Assembly: GCA_000507305.1 (NCBI GenBank)
Contig: DF240787.1
Span: 2,522-66,521, forward strand
Length of the DNA stretch: 64,000 bases
Direction: 5' to 3'
Source of the DNA: Breviolum minutum Mf 1.05b.01
Taxonomy: Eukaryota; Sar; Dinophyceae; Suessiales; Symbiodiniaceae
Position numbers and translations under genes: made by a program. Positions within the stretch are counted from its first letter, which is position 1. The number at the start of each line of letters is the position of its first letter. This document shows positions 24,658 through 40,624 of this stretch, one piece after another. The notes under the pieces were generated by a model, which was given only the letters and a program-made list of their open reading frames with translations, was not told where the DNA came from and made no database searches.

Positions 24658-24757
24658 CCCATACCATCCATGGAAAAATTGCATATTTACCTACATTTGG
24701 TCGATTTTTCTGGTAAATGTAGGTACAGTAAATGTACCTTACATGGATGGTATGGGG
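24658..24757. repeat. Inverted-repeat element, family 1
   Basis: A 100-bp hairpin. The left end CCCATACCATCCATGG pairs with ACATGGATGGTATGGGG; the inner core TATTTACCTACATTTGG pairs with its partner across a loop of about 12 bases. The outer arm resembles that of the copy at 44405-44499 but not the ACTCAATGTA-type copies. Confidence 0.85.
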
Positions 24758-24794
24758 TCAGCAGTGTATCAGCATACATCATACTCCAAGAGAC

Positions 24795-29937
<5,143 letters not shown>

Positions 29938-29961
29938 CTGAGAACCTGGACGATATTCATC

Positions 29962-31360
29962 CGTTGATATATGATATTTGTGAAATATATGATATATATT
30001 GATATATGATATCATAGTTCCTATCATTTACTCATTTACAGGATTTCAATCATTTTGATATGCATCAAATTGGATTCACTTGGTGGATGGATTATGTCAA
30101 ATCACCTGTAGCAAGTTGGGATATATGATTTCATGTGTAGCGCGACAAACACATGTTGTTCACAGCAATCACTTCTCTTAAACGAAAACATCAAATAGAG
30201 AAACACATCCAAAACACATGCAAAACACTCTCAGAGCAAGATAAACCTTGGCCTCCGTTGCTGCAAACATGCAAACAAAATTGGACGACTGAGTTCCCTG
30301 CCGCAAGTGTACTTATTACAAGTGAAAAACAACCAGATCCATTGCGCAGGCGCCCGTTTGGTTGCATTCTTGAAATATGGTTGAGTCTGTTGCTGATAAC
30401 ATGCAGTCTACCATCTACCTTGCCAAGAAACAGTGAAGACTCGGGACGACTCAATGGCTTCATTGACTCAGTTCATGTTCTGAATTGAGCATAAATTTGC
30501 TCATATTTCACCTAGATTCTTGACAAACAAGGCAGATTCACTTGGTATTCACTAACTGGGTGACAAAAGTCTGAAGTTGTTTTGACCAGATTAATGTCAA
30601 CTTCATTGGCACTATTCAATTGACTTGACATTTCGAATATTTCTGAAGCAAAAAAACTATGGAGGTGTTTCTAGCACATTAAATATGGAATATCACAACA
30701 GTATTGTATTCCGATACAACAAGTATTGTATAAACATGTGGTACTGTGGATTCCCCTCTACCATATTCTACCAACAAAAAATCGCGTGAACTTTTTCTCC
30801 GGCAAAATCAACAGTGAGATTTCCATCCACACAAATCCCCACAGGCAGCATCGATCCACTTTTAACAAAAAGCTGCCCGGGGGAAGCTGGGCTGCACAAT
30901 TGGTGCATCGAATTGTTGTGAAACGAATTGAGCTGGCAGTTTGTTCAATTAACGTAGAGAGAGAGTGAGCAAAACGCATCCCATGATTGATCCTGGTTTT
31001 TCGTTAGAAGAAACTGGGCAATTCCCGATTTGAATCAAACCATTGTTTTGTCAGAAATAATTAATATTGCACTCCTCTAAGCCGAAAAAGCATGGGAACA
31101 ATCAGGGAATTACTATCTAGATCAATCTAGTAGGTGGTGGTTGTAATCTGGCCATTTCAAAAACCTTTAAGTCAAAATGGGAATCTTCTCCAAGATTGGG
31201 GGGGAATCTTCTCCAAGATTGGGGGGTGAGATTCAAAAACAATAAATACATAGATCATAAAACCACCACCTTGAACAGTATTCGCTGAGAAGATTTTGCA
31301 AAGAACCGGCAGCAAAGCAGAACAAGTTACTCGCCGGATATCAATATTGAAACCCGGCTT
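29962..31360. other. Spacer between DAHP synthase and zinc-finger gene
   Basis: Mostly AT-rich, with a TATATGATAT-rich tract at about 29965-30020. A possible 5' exon of the DAHP synthase gene is at 30418-30463, reading MKPLSRPESSLFLGK before a GTAGAT donor. A direct repeat of GGGAATCTTCTCCAAGATTG occurs twice at about 31179-31224. Inverted ends AGGTGGTGGTT and AACCACCACCTT near 31133 and 31272 may mark another small element. Confidence 0.4.
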
Positions 31361-32086
31361 TCACTGAAGATCCGCTGTACGGAGGGGTTGAATACTTTCC
31401 GAAGGTGCTGTTAGTGCCGTCGACTTGGCAATGGCTATAAGCGACCCTAATGCGCTTGAAGTGGATTCCGCCGGATGCATGTTCCAGCTTTCATTCTCAT
31501 TCTGGGTCTCCGTATAATTTGTCTGACTCTCTTCTGATTCACTTGGCACATCTCTGGCAGCCTCGTGCCAAAAATGAGCCTGAGCTGTGCTAGCATATCC
31601 AGAACCTACACCAATCCCGCCACCCAATGCAATGGGAGGAGATGTAGCTAAGAGCTTTGGACTCTCAAAATTCCCAACGTCAGGCGTAGCAAACGGTCTA
31701 GGTGGTGGTAGTGGCACGCCATCAAGTCCAAGGCCGGAATCCAAATAGCCTTGCAGAACTTTCCGGATGTAGGTATTTTTTCTGGCTTCCCATTGAAGGT
31801 CATCATGAATCTCATGCAATCTGCCCGCGTTCCTCTGCAAGAGCTCTTGAATTGCAGCTTTATATTTGTCTCGTGTCTGCTTCCTAGGTCGATTCACAGT
31901 TTTGGCGTCTGAGTCTGGATGAGGAAGATGACAATATCGACAATCTTTTCCCCTCGCACACCCAAGACTTGTGGTGAAAAAGACGCACGGGTCGCAAACA
32001 CCTCTCTGATGTCTTGACTGTCGGGCAGCCACTGAAGCCTGGGAAGCGCCTTCCACTGGTGATGGCATTTCCACTGGTGATGGCAT
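31361..32086 (-). CDS. CCCH-type zinc-finger protein
   Basis: Open frame of 241 residues. A single CCCH finger lies at about residues 33-53: CVFFTTSLGCARGKDCRYCH fits C-x8-C-x5-C-x3-H. It is preceded by a duplicated MPSPVE motif and followed by a basic stretch (RPRKQTRDKYKAAIQELL). The C-terminal half is rich in Ser, Glu and Asn and probably disordered. Proteins of this type usually bind RNA, and single-CCCH proteins of this style are very numerous in dinoflagellates. It lies upstream of the DAHP synthase gene on the same strand. The upstream sequence CTGAG just before the ATG could be an acceptor, so a 5' exon is possible. The target RNA is unknown. Confidence 0.8.
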   Translation of the reverse strand: MPSPVEMPSPVEGASQASVAARQSRHQRGVCDPCVFFTTSLGCARGKDCRYCHLPHPDSDAKTVNRPRKQTRDKYKAAIQELLQRNAGRLHEIHDDLQWEARKNTYIRKVLQGYLDSGLGLDGVPLPPPRPFATPDVGNFESPKLLATSPPIALGGGIGVGSGYASTAQAHFWHEAARDVPSESEESQTNYTETQNENESWNMHPAESTSSALGSLIAIAKSTALTAPSESIQPLRTADLQ

Positions 32087-32644
32087 GCCTCAGAAACTAA
32101 ACGCTGAGTTTCCAAACACAGGTGCTGCAACATGGTTCAACTTAAAATGTGTATATATAAATATCTTCTTGAAGATAGAACATGACTGAAAATCATAGCA
32201 ACACATCTTATCAGCTTGAGAGTGTCATAGATTGCCAAATGATGCAAGACTGATGTCTTGTGCGACATCTGTTACGTCTCGCTTCTGCTGAAGTATATAA
32301 GTGGTCACAGGGCACGCACATACTGTAATACTCCGAGAAAGTACTCTTTATATCTCTTGACTTGTGATGGGAGGCGACCGCTTGATGCAAAGAAGTAGAT
32401 GTCAAGGGATAGGGAAAATTATTGCAACACAGGTTAACCATAGCATCTAAAGTGAAGTGGCAGGCCATGTTATTGATAGAAGAACTTTGTTGCCAATTTA
32501 CCGACAAACAATGCACAAAAAATCACTTCAAGGCAAACAGCATCAGGAAAACCACCGACAAAGTACAAGTACAAGAGGATGTCTTTTTATTTGCTCTTGG
32601 ACCCGCTTTGACCCAAGTTGAGAGTCTTTTGTCATGTGTACATA

Positions 32645-33000
32645 TTGCATGTATGTTTGTATGTTTGTATGTTTGTATGTTTGTATGTTTGTATGTTTGC
32701 ATGTTTGTATGTTTGTATGTATGTATGCATGTATGTATGTGCGTATGTACGTATGTTTGAATGTAAGTATGAATGCATGCATGTATGAACGCAAATACAT
32801 ATCTATGTATGTATGCATGCATGTATGCAAACATGTATGTACGTACGTATGTTTGAATGTACGTATCTTTCAATGTGTGAATGTACGTACGTATGTTTGA
32901 ATGTATGTGTGCATGTATGCATGTATGCATGTAAGCATGTAAGCATGTAAGCATGTAAGGAAGTATGTATGTATGTATGTATGTACGTAAGAAAAATATA
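32645..33000. repeat. TGTA/TGTT tetranucleotide array
   Basis: About 350 bases of GTAT, GTTT, GTAC and GCAT tetranucleotides. It leaves all reading frames open for 60-190 codons on both strands, giving Cys/Val/Tyr or His/Thr/Tyr low-complexity translations that should not be taken as genes. Confidence 0.9.
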
Positions 33001-33270
33001 TATGTATGTACATATGTATATGTATGTAAATATATTGAATGTATGCACATACAACAAACACATACGTTCGGTCTTGAAACACACATCATTTCTCTCCCCC
33101 AAACAAAATCCAAATGGATGTGAGCATCTGTTCGGAAAATTGTTCGGCCGAGTCAGCGCTGATTCTTTCCGCTGTCGCATAAGGTCCTCGTGGAGGATGG
33201 CCAACCATCCCGAAGAAGATCCTGGATCGGAGCTGGGAGCCCCAGATCCACCGACGAAACATCCAGGGAA

Positions 33271-33380
33271 GGATACGCTCCCTAAAACTTACATAGCCCC
33301 TGAAAATGACGGTTTCCAATAGGAATCTCCTTTTCCAGAGGTCTATTTTCAGGGGATATGTTAGTTTCCGGGAGGGTACC
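33271..33380. repeat. Inverted-repeat element, family 2
   Basis: A 110-bp hairpin. The left arm is GGATACGCTCCCTAAAACTT and the right arm, reverse-complemented, is GGTACCCTCCCGGAAACTAA; both continue into ACATA.CCCCTGAAAAT. It is the longest-armed copy of the family in this window. Confidence 0.85.
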
Positions 33381-33757
33381 CAAAAAATGAAATGGACGAC
33401 TTTTGGAGTCACATCTGGAAAACGTTGGCGTTTACTCTGGACTCTGGCCATCTTTTTCAGGAACCAGAGGAACCAGTCAGAGAAAACTCCGTACAACTGT
33501 GCGGAGGAATTTTCTTAACATCTTCACAAAATATCCAAGGAAATTGAACCAGAATGTACAATACAAGGATCTAAAACCTTAAGATGGATATGTATCACAA
33601 GTATACCCAAATATTAAGCTTGGATATATGCATATATAATATGTTATATAATGTTAACTATATACTGTCTATACAAAGATATTTTGGGACACTAGGTTTG
33701 AGTGCCCAAACCTACCAAAAAAGTCCACCATCCCCACAAAAATCACAAAAACGAGCA

Positions 33758-33910
33758 TCTTGAAGACGCAGGCGATACTTCGCTTGAACGGCCCCTTTCC
33801 ATACCACGACAGGGGGGGTGCTGTCGTAGTTCAATGAGAATGACCCGCGGGTCCGAGGCATAAGAATCGTATGGGCCCAGCAACCGGATGGGCTCTTTGA
33901 ACAAAAAAAC
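33758..33910 (-). CDS. Candidate exon, unrecognised
   Basis: Follows a good acceptor (TTTTTTCCTGCAG). Two frames stay open through it: one begins VFLFKEPIRLLGPYDSYASD, and the other contains STPPVVVWKGAVQAKYRLRL. I cannot choose between them without transcript data. It lies between the zinc-finger gene and the membrane-receptor-like gene and may belong to a separate gene. Confidence 0.35.
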
Positions 33911-33937
33911 CTGCAGGAAAAAAATTGTCAAACACAC

Positions 33938-34683
33938 ATTTTTAGAAAAAACATTTGTAACTGGGGAGTTGTTGTTGACTGTTTTATGTCTTTTTGAGGG
34001 GTTGGCAATAGCTGCAATTTCAGTTCGCCACCATGATGAGCATACAATAGTATGGTGGTGCTGACCATGATGAAGACACGCAGGATATTGCGGGTGGTGA
34101 AGATGTCAAAGATTATGAGTGTATAATGTGTATTGTGACGACAAACATGAGAGCGCCGATGAAAACAATGGCAAAGATAACAATGATGTCACGGATGACA
34201 ATGAGGACATTGATGACATGAAACATCAAAGCCTCCAACCATCCAAATATGATCGGAAATCACATCCAAATCCAACTTGACCTGGAGACCGTTGGTGACC
34301 CGTATTAAGCAAAATAGACATCAAAGGTTGCCTCTTTCAACAAAACAAGTGCAACCGGAAGGACAATGGATCCTGCTCAAATACATCAATCATTGATTTC
34401 TCAACTGCAAGCGCACAAGCCAATCTGGATCAGGAGAAGCATTCTATGAAACACCGATTTGCCCATGTTGGGTATATACTGTAGTCATGGAAGACGTAAA
34501 TGGAGATTAGAGATGATTAGAGTATATACTGTATTTACAATATCATATACTAGTACAGTACTCCCAATCGCCATGTCTAGCAGTCTACTTGTCTGTCTTC
34601 CTTTAACACCCGACTCGACACTCCCGGATTTTCGTCCACCCCTGTGGGTCACGGAAATCGCTGCAGATCCGATTCACCTGCCT
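33938..34683. other. Spacer, no gene seen
   Basis: No coding signal is recognised. A GATGA-rich segment (about 34030-34230) is loosely repetitive. The region is the likely 3' flank of the membrane-protein gene that ends at 34684. Confidence 0.4.
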
Positions 34684-35931
34684 TCATCCCCGTGGTGACT
34701 CGTAATCATCCGAGCCATCTACATCTTCAAGCAATGGTGTCTTGCGAGGTGGACGTTTCAGACCAGTCCCAAAACAAAATGCTGAAAGAACACACGCACA
34801 ACAGGTCACTAAAAGACCTGTTGCAGCTCCCAGGACCAACATCTGGTGTTTTTGTGTATAGCTTGACACACCTGATTCAATTTCTGTCATTGCCACCACC
34901 GCAGTACCACTGTCTTTCTGAACGCATGTACCTTTCTGAAGTTCATAGCCATCAAAGCAAAGGGAACACTCCTGGCCCTGACAAATAGCACAATTGTGAT
35001 CAATGCAACGTGTGCAGCGGCCGGTCGTTGTACTGCCATAAAAACCTTCGTTGCAAATATCAGTGCAAACACGGCTTTGCCCATCAAAGAATCGTCGGTC
35101 AGAAGAGCAAGGGGGACGACGGACTGTGAAATAGTAGTTGTGCAAATCAGACCCACCTGCTGACGTCACTTGAATCTGTACAACTCGCCTGTGTCCTACA
35201 TCTAAGGTAGTCAGCAATGTTGACGTCATATGCTGCACTTCCCTGATTTGAGAACTTGTGTGTGGCATTGTTGGAACTTGCAAACGTCTTTCTCCGTGAC
35301 TTTCTGTATCAACTTCTTGAAGTTCAGCCACCATCTTCAGTGATTGCCCATTGTCCAGTTTCAGGATTTGAAATCTCACCAAATCCTCTTCCAAATTCAA
35401 ATACACGGTGAAACGTCGTATATGAGGTGCCCAACCCGGTACAAAATAAGCACCAGGTACATGCACATCTTCTAGCATGGTCTCACGACCACTTAAACGT
35501 GTTACATTTAGTACATATCGTTCGCGTTTCAAACTCCCAATCTTTTCCCGTTCTTTGGATTGGACAAATATCTCCATTTCTCGGGAATCGTCAGGATCCA
35601 CCATGATTGCTGATGATGTCCCACTAACATCATCCAACATACAACTTTCTCTTGGACTTGCTGTGGCTTCGAGGTGGAAACCTGCCATATGATAGTCCAA
35701 AAATGCTGCATATGATTGTGTGAAACCTCGGAGGGGTTTGACATCAATTGGTTCAGCTACACCATCGTTATCAGCCAAAGAGTGCAGAAACAAATTTGCC
35801 AAGTGACATCTTTGGTCAGCATTAGCCATTTGCAAGTTATCCCGGGGTGTCAGTGCATCATCTGTTGCATAAATCTGCCCGAATAGCAGCACCAAGACAC
35901 AAGGAGTGAGAAACTTTGCCTCAATGTGCAT
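34684..35931 (-). CDS. Type I membrane protein, cadherin-like plus Cys-rich
   Basis: Single-exon frame of 415 residues. It has: an N-terminal signal peptide (KFLTPCVLVLLFGQIYA); a long extracellular part including beta-rich segments typical of cadherin-like beta-sandwich domains (AYFVPGWAPHIRRFTVYLNL and VQIQVTSAGGSDLHNYYFTV); a Cys-rich furin-like or growth-factor-receptor-like module at about residues 278-340 (CNEGFYG, CTRCIDHNCAICQGQECSLC); one membrane helix (MLVLGAATGLLVTCCACVLS); and a short acidic cytoplasmic tail. N-glycosylation sites such as NVT are present. It is likely a surface or endomembrane protein; the ligand is unknown. The complete signal-to-tail architecture without introns is unusual here, where most genes are heavily split, and may point to a retroposed origin. 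Confidence 0.85.
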   Translation of the reverse strand: MHIEAKFLTPCVLVLLFGQIYATDDALTPRDNLQMANADQRCHLANLFLHSLADNDGVAEPIDVKPLRGFTQSYAAFLDYHMAGFHLEATASPRESCMLDDVSGTSSAIMVDPDDSREMEIFVQSKEREKIGSLKRERYVLNVTRLSGRETMLEDVHVPGAYFVPGWAPHIRRFTVYLNLEEDLVRFQILKLDNGQSLKMVAELQEVDTESHGERRLQVPTMPHTSSQIREVQHMTSTLLTTLDVGHRRVVQIQVTSAGGSDLHNYYFTVRRPPCSSDRRFFDGQSRVCTDICNEGFYGSTTTGRCTRCIDHNCAICQGQECSLCFDGYELQKGTCVQKDSGTAVVAMTEIESGVSSYTQKHQMLVLGAATGLLVTCCACVLSAFCFGTGLKRPPRKTPLLEDVDGSDDYESPRG

Positions 35932-36029
35932 TATTTTGCATCTGTCATTTTGAGCCCATTCACTGCAAAAACTCTGACCATTTGGCTAGTTGGCTAAATG
36001 ATTCCTTCAAAATGCAAAACACCATGGTG

Positions 36030-36182
36030 ATAGATTCTCAGTTGATGGATCAGAAGTCACACTTGTATCAGCTGCAAATCCGCGCAGCAAGTTGGCGAGT
36101 GCATCTTTTTTAAGGTGACCCTGGCGGCAAATGCATCTATGTTTCAATGCTGCCGTAGGGGGTTCCAAACTTGTCCCTGCAT
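36030..36182 (-). CDS. Candidate exon, unrecognised
   Basis: Follows the acceptor CGCCTTGCAAG and reads GTSLEPPTAALKHRCICRQG, continuing HLKKDALANLLRGF. The composition is protein-like and helical. The next gene downstream starts with its own signal peptide at 35931, so this exon should belong to an upstream gene or be its 3' end. No family is recognised. Confidence 0.4.
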
Positions 36183-36243
36183 CTTGCAAGGCGCAAGTTG
36201 TAAATCTAGATCTCCAAGTAATCACGGTAGTTCCTCTAAAGCA

Positions 36244-36308
36244 GTACGTATATTTACCTAGATTCACCATCAGAAAGAAGCATTATACCATACATTGAGT
36301 GTCTGGGA
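36244..36308. repeat. Inverted-repeat element, family 1 (partial)
   Basis: The right arm ACCATACATTGAGTGTCTGG is intact and the word TATATTTACCTAGATT marks the other side, but the left outer arm is missing. It is a broken or half copy just upstream of a candidate exon. Confidence 0.6.
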
Positions 36309-36764
36309 TAGAATCTAATCGACTTTGAACTTATATTTGGAACTCTTCAAATTCCACCCTTCTTAAAAAACGACTCAAAAATGAAGCCGTGAAGCGCGAG
36401 GAGATTAACTTCCCAAACCACCCAAGCTTTCTGATACTTCCTTTGTCACTTCTTGGGAGAGATCTTCTTGGCCTCAGCAAAAGACTTGCGGAAAGGCCCA
36501 CACATAAAACGGTGATTCACTGGGTGGGTGTGTGAATTTTTGGCTATCGATTGTGCCTCACCTCCAAAATTTGCCGTGAGAAATCAGGTAAATTCCAATA
36601 ATGTACCAGTAGAGCCGCACGAGGCGGTGGCGGAAGTTTCAAGAATAGGAAAGGTATAGGAAAGATTGGTTGTTGTGAATCACAGATGACAAAGCAAAAA
36701 CACTGATGGATCGAACTGTCCAACTGTGTGACTGACTAAGTGCCGAACTGTCTAACTGATTAAC

Positions 36765-37202
36765 TGACTAACTGGCTAGTAGTTAGTTAGTGAGTGAGTT
36801 AGTTAGTTAATTAGTTAGTTAGTTGGCAAGTGGAAAACTAGTTAGGTAGCTAGTTAGCTAGTCAGCTAGTTAGTGAGTTAGCTAGTTACTTAGTTAGTGA
36901 ACTAGTTAGTTAGTTTGCTCTTTGAGCAGTTAGCTGACTGATTAGTTAGTGATTTAGTTAGTTAGTTTGTTAGCTAGTTAGTTAGCTAGTGAGTAGTTAG
37001 CTAGTGAGTTAGTTACTTAGCTAGTTAGTTAGCTAGTGAATTAGTTAGTTAGTTAGTTAGTTAGCTAGCTAGTTAGTTAGTTAGTTAGTTAGTTTGTTAG
37101 TTAGTTAGTTAGTTTAGTTAGTTAGTGAGTTAGTTAGTTAGTTAGTTATTTAGTTAGTTACTGAATTTGTTACTGAATTTGTTAGTTAGTTAGTTACTTA
37201 GC

Positions 37203-37239
<37 letters not shown>

Positions 37240-37267
37240 CCGAAGTGAGTTAGTTAGTTACGAAGTG

Positions 37268-37300
<33 letters not shown>

Positions 37301-37465
37301 AGTAGTTAGATGGCTAATGAGTTTGTTAGTTAGGTATTTAGGCTAGTTAGTTAGTTAGTTAGTTAGTTATTTAGTTAGTTCGTTCGTGAGTTAGTTAGTT
37401 CGTTCGTTAGTTAGTTAGTTAGTTAGTTACTTAGTTAGTTAGTTAGTTAGTTAGTGAGCTAGTCA
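36765..37465. repeat. TTAG tetranucleotide array
   Basis: About 700 bases of imperfect TTAG units (TTAGTTAG, with variants such as GTGAGTTAG and TTCGTTCG). It is the complement of the AACT array in the left copy and part of the same repeat. Confidence 0.9.
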
Positions 37466-37516
37466 GTTCGAAACGTCTCAAATGTGCAAAACGCAGGTGT
37501 TTTCAACATTTTGACC

Positions 37517-37838
37517 NNNNNNNNNNNNNNNNNNNNNNNNNNNNNNNNNNNNNNNNNNNNNNNNNNNNNNNNNNNNNNNNNNNNNNNNNNNNNNNNNNNN
37601 NNNNNNNNNNNNNNNNNNNNNNNNNNNNNNNNNNNNNNNNNNNNNNNNNNNNNNNNNNNNNNNNNNNNNNNNNNNNNNNNNNNNNNNNNNNNNNNNNNNN
37701 NNNNNNNNNNNNNNNNNNNNNNNNNNNNNNNNNNNNNNNNNNNNNNNNNNNNNNNNNNNNNNNNNNNNNNNNNNNNNNNNNNNNNNNNNNNNNNNNNNNN
37801 NNNNNNNNNNNNNNNNNNNNNNNNNNNNNNNNNNNNNN
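37517..37838. other. Assembly gap (322 N)
   Basis: A run of N. Its flanks both carry the AAAATGT / ACATTTTGAC words of the roughly 95-bp tandem units seen in the left repeat copy, so the gap most likely hides a tandem array that could not be assembled. Any open frame across it is meaningless. Confidence 0.95.
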
Positions 37839-38181
37839 GTGGTGTTTTCCACATTTTGACTTACAAATATGCTTCGCGCCACAGCGGCGTGCCATTTTTC
37901 ACCTGTCTGCGAGAACAGCTACCTCCGCACCCGCCGCTTTAGCGAGGCTACTTTTCGAACATCAGCAACCACGAATCATTGAAAAAACACAGCGATTCGC
38001 GACTTCACTAACATTTTTCGCGCATGTTGAACTCCTTGCTACTGACTCTGCACGCCTGTTGATCTTCTTGCGCCTGACTCTACACACATGTTGATCTTCT
38101 TGCTACTGACATGACTGCTGTGCGACTCTTCTTTGCAACTCTACATATTGTCGGAAGTTAGACTTCTAAACTTCCTTCGAT

Positions 38182-39517
38182 GAGTTGTTGTACTAGTTAG
38201 GAATTGCCCATGGATCCTCACGTGATTTGCAGCTGACCCAAATCATTCTGCACCTGAAAAATACCAAATCAAAAAATTGAGAGATTTCACCCTACCAGTT
38301 TCGCAGAGATATTTTCTGCAGGTAGACCCAACCACACCCAAGCTGAGTTGCATACAAGCGGATAATTGACCTACATGATTGTTATCATAAATATATTGAG
38401 GATGGTGCATGTTTGATCCTCAAACTTCGGGTTCACAAAATCACCGTTAAGCATCAACGTCATTGAGGAGACCAGCTTCGCTCTCCAATGGTTCCATTGA
38501 TGCTATGACCATCCAAACGCGCCTGTGCCAAGATATGCAGTGTTACAAAGAATAGAAACACTTTCTAAACAAAAATTGGAAAGATGCTGGATCTCACAAA
38601 CTTCCAGGAATCTTAAATGAATCATTCATCTATGATTATATAGAAAATTATTGAATATTGTTTGTAAATTCTACTATGTTCTTCTCTCTGAATCTTTGAT
38701 CCACATCTTCATGGTAGTGGGCCCCGCCTCCTGAAGCTTCATCTCAGCTTCACGGCGGAATTCCTGCCTTGGGATTAGTTTATCACTTTTATTGGAACAA
38801 CATCAACAGCACTGACAGTACTTATCTGATGGAGTTTCCAAGTACGAGAGTAGGTGATGGGTTTAGGGTTAGGGTTTAGGAAAGTCGTATTTTTGTTTGA
38901 TGAAACTCCAATTATGGAAAAGGATGGATCTCCTAATCGTTTAATAAGTTTTCATCTTTTCCGTCAATCCGTCAAGGACAGCAAGGATTCCTATAATCAT
39001 TGCCTGATGGATGGGAAAAGGATCTCAAAAAAAAAGCTAGGATCAAATATCAAAATGGTACTATCGATGGAAGAAATCTTGCACCACCTGGGCTGTAAAA
39101 ACACTGTAATTAATGGAATGAACCTGGCTTGAAACTTAGATCCACTAACTACTGACTGATACACACACACACAAAGCTTGTTGATATTTTTGTGACCTGT
39201 GTCTTACTTAGGAAGTGCACACTAAATTCATCCAAATTCACGCAACATAAAAACAAACATCAGCCCAATCAAAGAAACATGACGAGAGCTAGAGACACTG
39301 GAGATGATTCAAAACCTGCTGCCTGCTGCACTCTGTTTTTCTTTCCCTCAAGAAGGCTGCTCTGATTCGAGCGCCACTCGATGCATGAGGTTCTTGTTGT
39401 GAAACTAAAGATCCCAAACAAGGACCTTTGATTTTCAAATATGTACATTTCAGTTGCAAATTTCTTTTTGCAGGAAAGCCACCGAAAAATGTGAAGAAAA
39501 CAATCTGGACAACAACT
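38182..39517. other. Spacer, no gene seen
   Basis: No exon is recognised. A telomere-like tract lies at 38859-38880. A plus-strand open frame near 38854-39132 has no recognised family or flanking splice context. A short AC dinucleotide tract occurs at about 39163-39172. Confidence 0.4.
38859..38880 (+). repeat. Short telomere-like TTTAGGG tract
   Basis: The sequence reads GGGTTTAGGG, then TTAGGG, then TTTAGG: about three units of a TTTAGGG-type telomere repeat, the type known in plants and dinoflagellates, with one unit short of a T. It is interstitial, far from any end visible in this window. Confidence 0.6.
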
Positions 39518-39657
39518 TCAATTCTGCCCAAGAATGGACTCTCTGACCATCTGCTGGTATACCCCTTTTGTGCTATCGAGTTCAGGGGGATGAAGTGCGA
39601 TGCGAAGGTCTTGATAAACGACTTGTTCGCTGTTATCCTGGATGAATTTGATGTATA
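39518..39657 (-). CDS. Candidate exon, unrecognised
   Basis: Follows a strong pyrimidine-rich acceptor (TTTTTGCACAG). It contains IKFIQDNSEQVVYQDLRIAL and ELDSTKGVYQQMV. The frame ends at a stop at 39518, but an earlier donor is possible. It lies just downstream of a gene end at 39822, so it would be the next gene in the minus-strand series. No family is recognised. Confidence 0.45.
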
Positions 39658-39821
39658 CTGTGCAAAAATGATCCAAACATGACATCCAACACATCTTGAG
39701 AAACACCAAGATATAGTCCATAACACTAAACTATTCACATAAAAGATGTGCAGAGATGCTCTACAAGTACCAACTACCAAAACCCAAAACATCTTGGTGT
39801 CATTGAACAAAAGCACAGCCT

Positions 39822-40624
39822 TTAAGGTTCCTCGTGGTCACTATATTGAGGCACAAAAGGTGACACATCTGCAGCAGCTGCAGAAGATCCACCAGCCTGC
39901 CCACTGGAAGAGGACGCACCTTGGTAGTTCACAAATGTCATTGTCTTCTAATGCAAAAGAAACAACGAAACACAGTCAATTTTGGAAAACATGAATTTGA
40001 ACCTTGGAAGAAAAAAACGGTCTTCAAAAGCTACCAGTAAAACCTTTCAACATTTTCACCTAATTCACAGTCATCATCAAGGATTTGGACTCGCCTCCAG
40101 ATCCAAGCAGTGGTTGGGTCTCTGTCGTCCGTGCTGCATGAAAATTGAGGCTGCCTTGTGGCTTATCCATCCCACAGGTTTGTTCATAAGGATTCCCGTA
40201 ACAGAGTTAGCGACTTTATAATATAGGTTGCAATTATCTAGCTATATAAAATAAGATTACAGTGTATATATTTGTTTATATTTGTATAATGTACGAAGTA
40301 CATAGAAATCAAGCAACTGGATTTGTTTTGTGGCTCACATGGCACGTGGCCGAAGAAGGCAGAAATGAAGGCAAAAAATGAAAGTGGTGACTTTTCAAAC
40401 AGCAAGACTGAAGGAATATCCAAGTATTCCACTTTTCTGAACCGTGTTTTGGCACTTTCTATCTTGGATCGCTCAAATGAAATCTTGCAAAACAGCGCAT
40501 TCTCTGACAATGTCGATGTTACCTGGCATCCTGTGACAACCACTTCCGATGCGCTCGGATTACCATACATGCCTAGTTGATCTGCGGTTGAGTGAGAGAA
40601 TCCATACAATGTTTGATCTCCCAT
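39822..40624 (-). CDS. 3' end of an unrecognised gene, about three exons
   Basis: The last exon, 39822-39944, reads TMTFVNYQGASSSSGQAGG, continues through an Ala run, and ends DHEEP then a stop; this is a typical disordered C-terminus. An earlier exon around 40065-40160 contains PTTAWIWRRVQILDDDCELG. Another at 40523 to about 40624 contains MGDQTLYGFSHSTADQLGMY and ends at a GTAACA donor. All are on the minus strand with AG acceptors on their upstream side. The exact donor of the middle exon is unsettled (GTGAAA, or a GA site that would keep phase). No family is recognised. Confidence 0.45.

Larger units (their letters stand above)
36604..38181. repeat. Right copy of long inverted repeat
   Basis: Reverse complement of 23447-24465. 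It runs from TACCAGTAGAGCCGCACGAG through the TTAG array, the tandem units and the end palindrome to CTTCCTTCGAT. It is about 560 bases longer than the left copy because the tetranucleotide array is longer and a gap of N replaces most of the tandem units. About 12.1 kb separates the inner ends of the two copies. The flanking sequences differ at both ends, so the shared boundaries are sharp. Confidence 0.85.

Noticed and set aside
32523..33204. Frames up to 196 codons rich in His, Thr and Tyr
   Set aside because: They are translations of the TGTA/TGTT tetranucleotide array, not a protein family.
37459..37942. Open frames of 130-150 codons on both strands
   Set aside because: They run through the block of N and contain almost no real sequence.
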